From Wukongibacter sp050859025 (GTDB lineage: Bacteria; Bacillota; Clostridia; Peptostreptococcales; Caminicellaceae), in assembly GCF_050859025.1 (NCBI RefSeq), contig NZ_CP138200.1, forward strand, positions 2,728,001 through 2,792,000: DNA of 64,000 bases, read 5' to 3'. Shown here one piece after another: positions 63,732 through 64,000 of the stretch; positions within the stretch are counted from its first letter, which is position 1; every line of letters begins with the position of its first letter. The notes beneath the pieces are model-generated. The model did no database searches, was not told the DNA's origin, and worked only from the letters and a program-made list of their open reading frames with translations. The position numbers and the translations under genes are program-made.

Positions 63732-63925
63732 TCAAAATAATTTCTTTTCATCTATTGGTTCAAACTTAAGAAATATTTTTGGTATATCAACTTCAAAGAA
63801 ACTATTTTAAATCAGAGCATCCATATAAAATGTAGGATCTTTGTTCGTAAAATATCTAACTAAAGGAATTTGTAACAGCAATTGAATAATTAATGGAAAT
63901 ATATGTAATACTATGTTGTGAAAAT
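63732..63925 (-). pseudogene. decayed minus-strand gene with in-frame stop
   Basis: The frame reads NIVLHIFPLIIQLLLQIPLV, RYFTNKDPTFYMDALI, stop, NSFFEVDIPKIFLKFEPIDE and ends at 63732. Continuity across the stop suggests a real gene that decayed. Family unknown. The last 75 bp of the window hold no feature. Confidence 0.3.
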
Positions 63926-64000
63926 AATTTTAATGTATAACAATATTGGTTGCATATTGGCTTGTGGACACGTGATAGGAAAAATTATAAATGAACAAGT

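Noticed and set aside
1..64000. CRISPR arrays, tRNA or rRNA genes
   Set aside because: I saw no regularly spaced repeat array, no cloverleaf-like tRNA sequence and no rRNA stretch; short or degenerate tRNA genes could be missed by eye.

Overview
The window is AT-rich, low-GC Gram-positive DNA. Strong purine-rich ribosome sites (GGAGG), frequent TTG/GTG starts, a CotH-type spore coat protein, lipoproteins and decayed selfish repeats point to a spore-forming anaerobe of the Clostridia (Alkaliphilus/Clostridium-like). The species cannot be fixed from sequence alone. I saw no rRNA, tRNA or CRISPR array.

Layout. 1-1.5 kb: end of an unknown operon with a PP-loop amidotransferase-like enzyme. 2-10.5 kb: acetoin dehydrogenase locus acoA-acoB-acoC-acoL with a lipoate ligase and the sigma-54 activator AcoR; a near-perfect -24/-12 promoter sits before acoA. 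10.8-15.2 kb: FmdE-like protein, methyltransferase and a FecBCD-type metal-chelate ABC transporter. 15.3-18.3 kb: a mobile structured repeat, an AraC regulator, a flavoprotein gene with an in-frame stop, and a decayed second copy of the AraC 3' end. 18.3-25.8 kb: a Fur-box-preceded iron-chelate ABC transporter, both of whose permease genes carry an in-frame stop, followed by a NifH-like protein and two nitrogenase component 1-like subunits. 26-28.4 kb: a GNAT enzyme and an unknown secreted protein. 28.5-35.1 kb: frlBONMD plus frlR, for Amadori product (fructoselysine-type) use. 36.1-47.7 kb: a ROK repressor and a pentitol operon (sugar ABC transporter, xylulokinase, polyol dehydrogenase, phosphofructokinase, split transketolase) that would feed xylitol or a similar polyol into the pentose phosphate pathway. 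47.9-48.7 kb: a small Cys-rich spore-appendage-like gene broken by a second copy of the structured repeat. 48.9-51.9 kb: small conserved proteins, a flavin reductase and a TipA-like MerR regulator. 52.4-57.7 kb: a two-component system divergent from a VTC polyphosphate polymerase/DUF4956/CotH operon. 57.7-60.5 kb: gene remnants and transposase-derived repeats around a serine hydrolase. 60.7-63.2 kb: a large secreted beta-propeller phytase.

Three things stand out. (1) A 150-bp structured repeat occurs twice, each time between direct duplications of a different palindrome (17 and 14 bp). One copy sits inside a gene whose reading frame is restored when repeat plus one duplication are removed. 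This looks like a mobile element that targets hairpins. (2) The iron-regulated nitrogenase-like cluster is a divergent, probably uncharacterised reductase; it has all NifH cysteines but only part of the component 1 cysteine set. (3) The two-component system and the polyphosphate/CotH operon share an identical type of 11-bp-spaced direct repeat in their divergent promoters, which defines a candidate regulon. A family of 96-bp palindromic repeats (two full copies, one partial, two half copies) and short hairpins behind binding-protein genes are further recurring structure.
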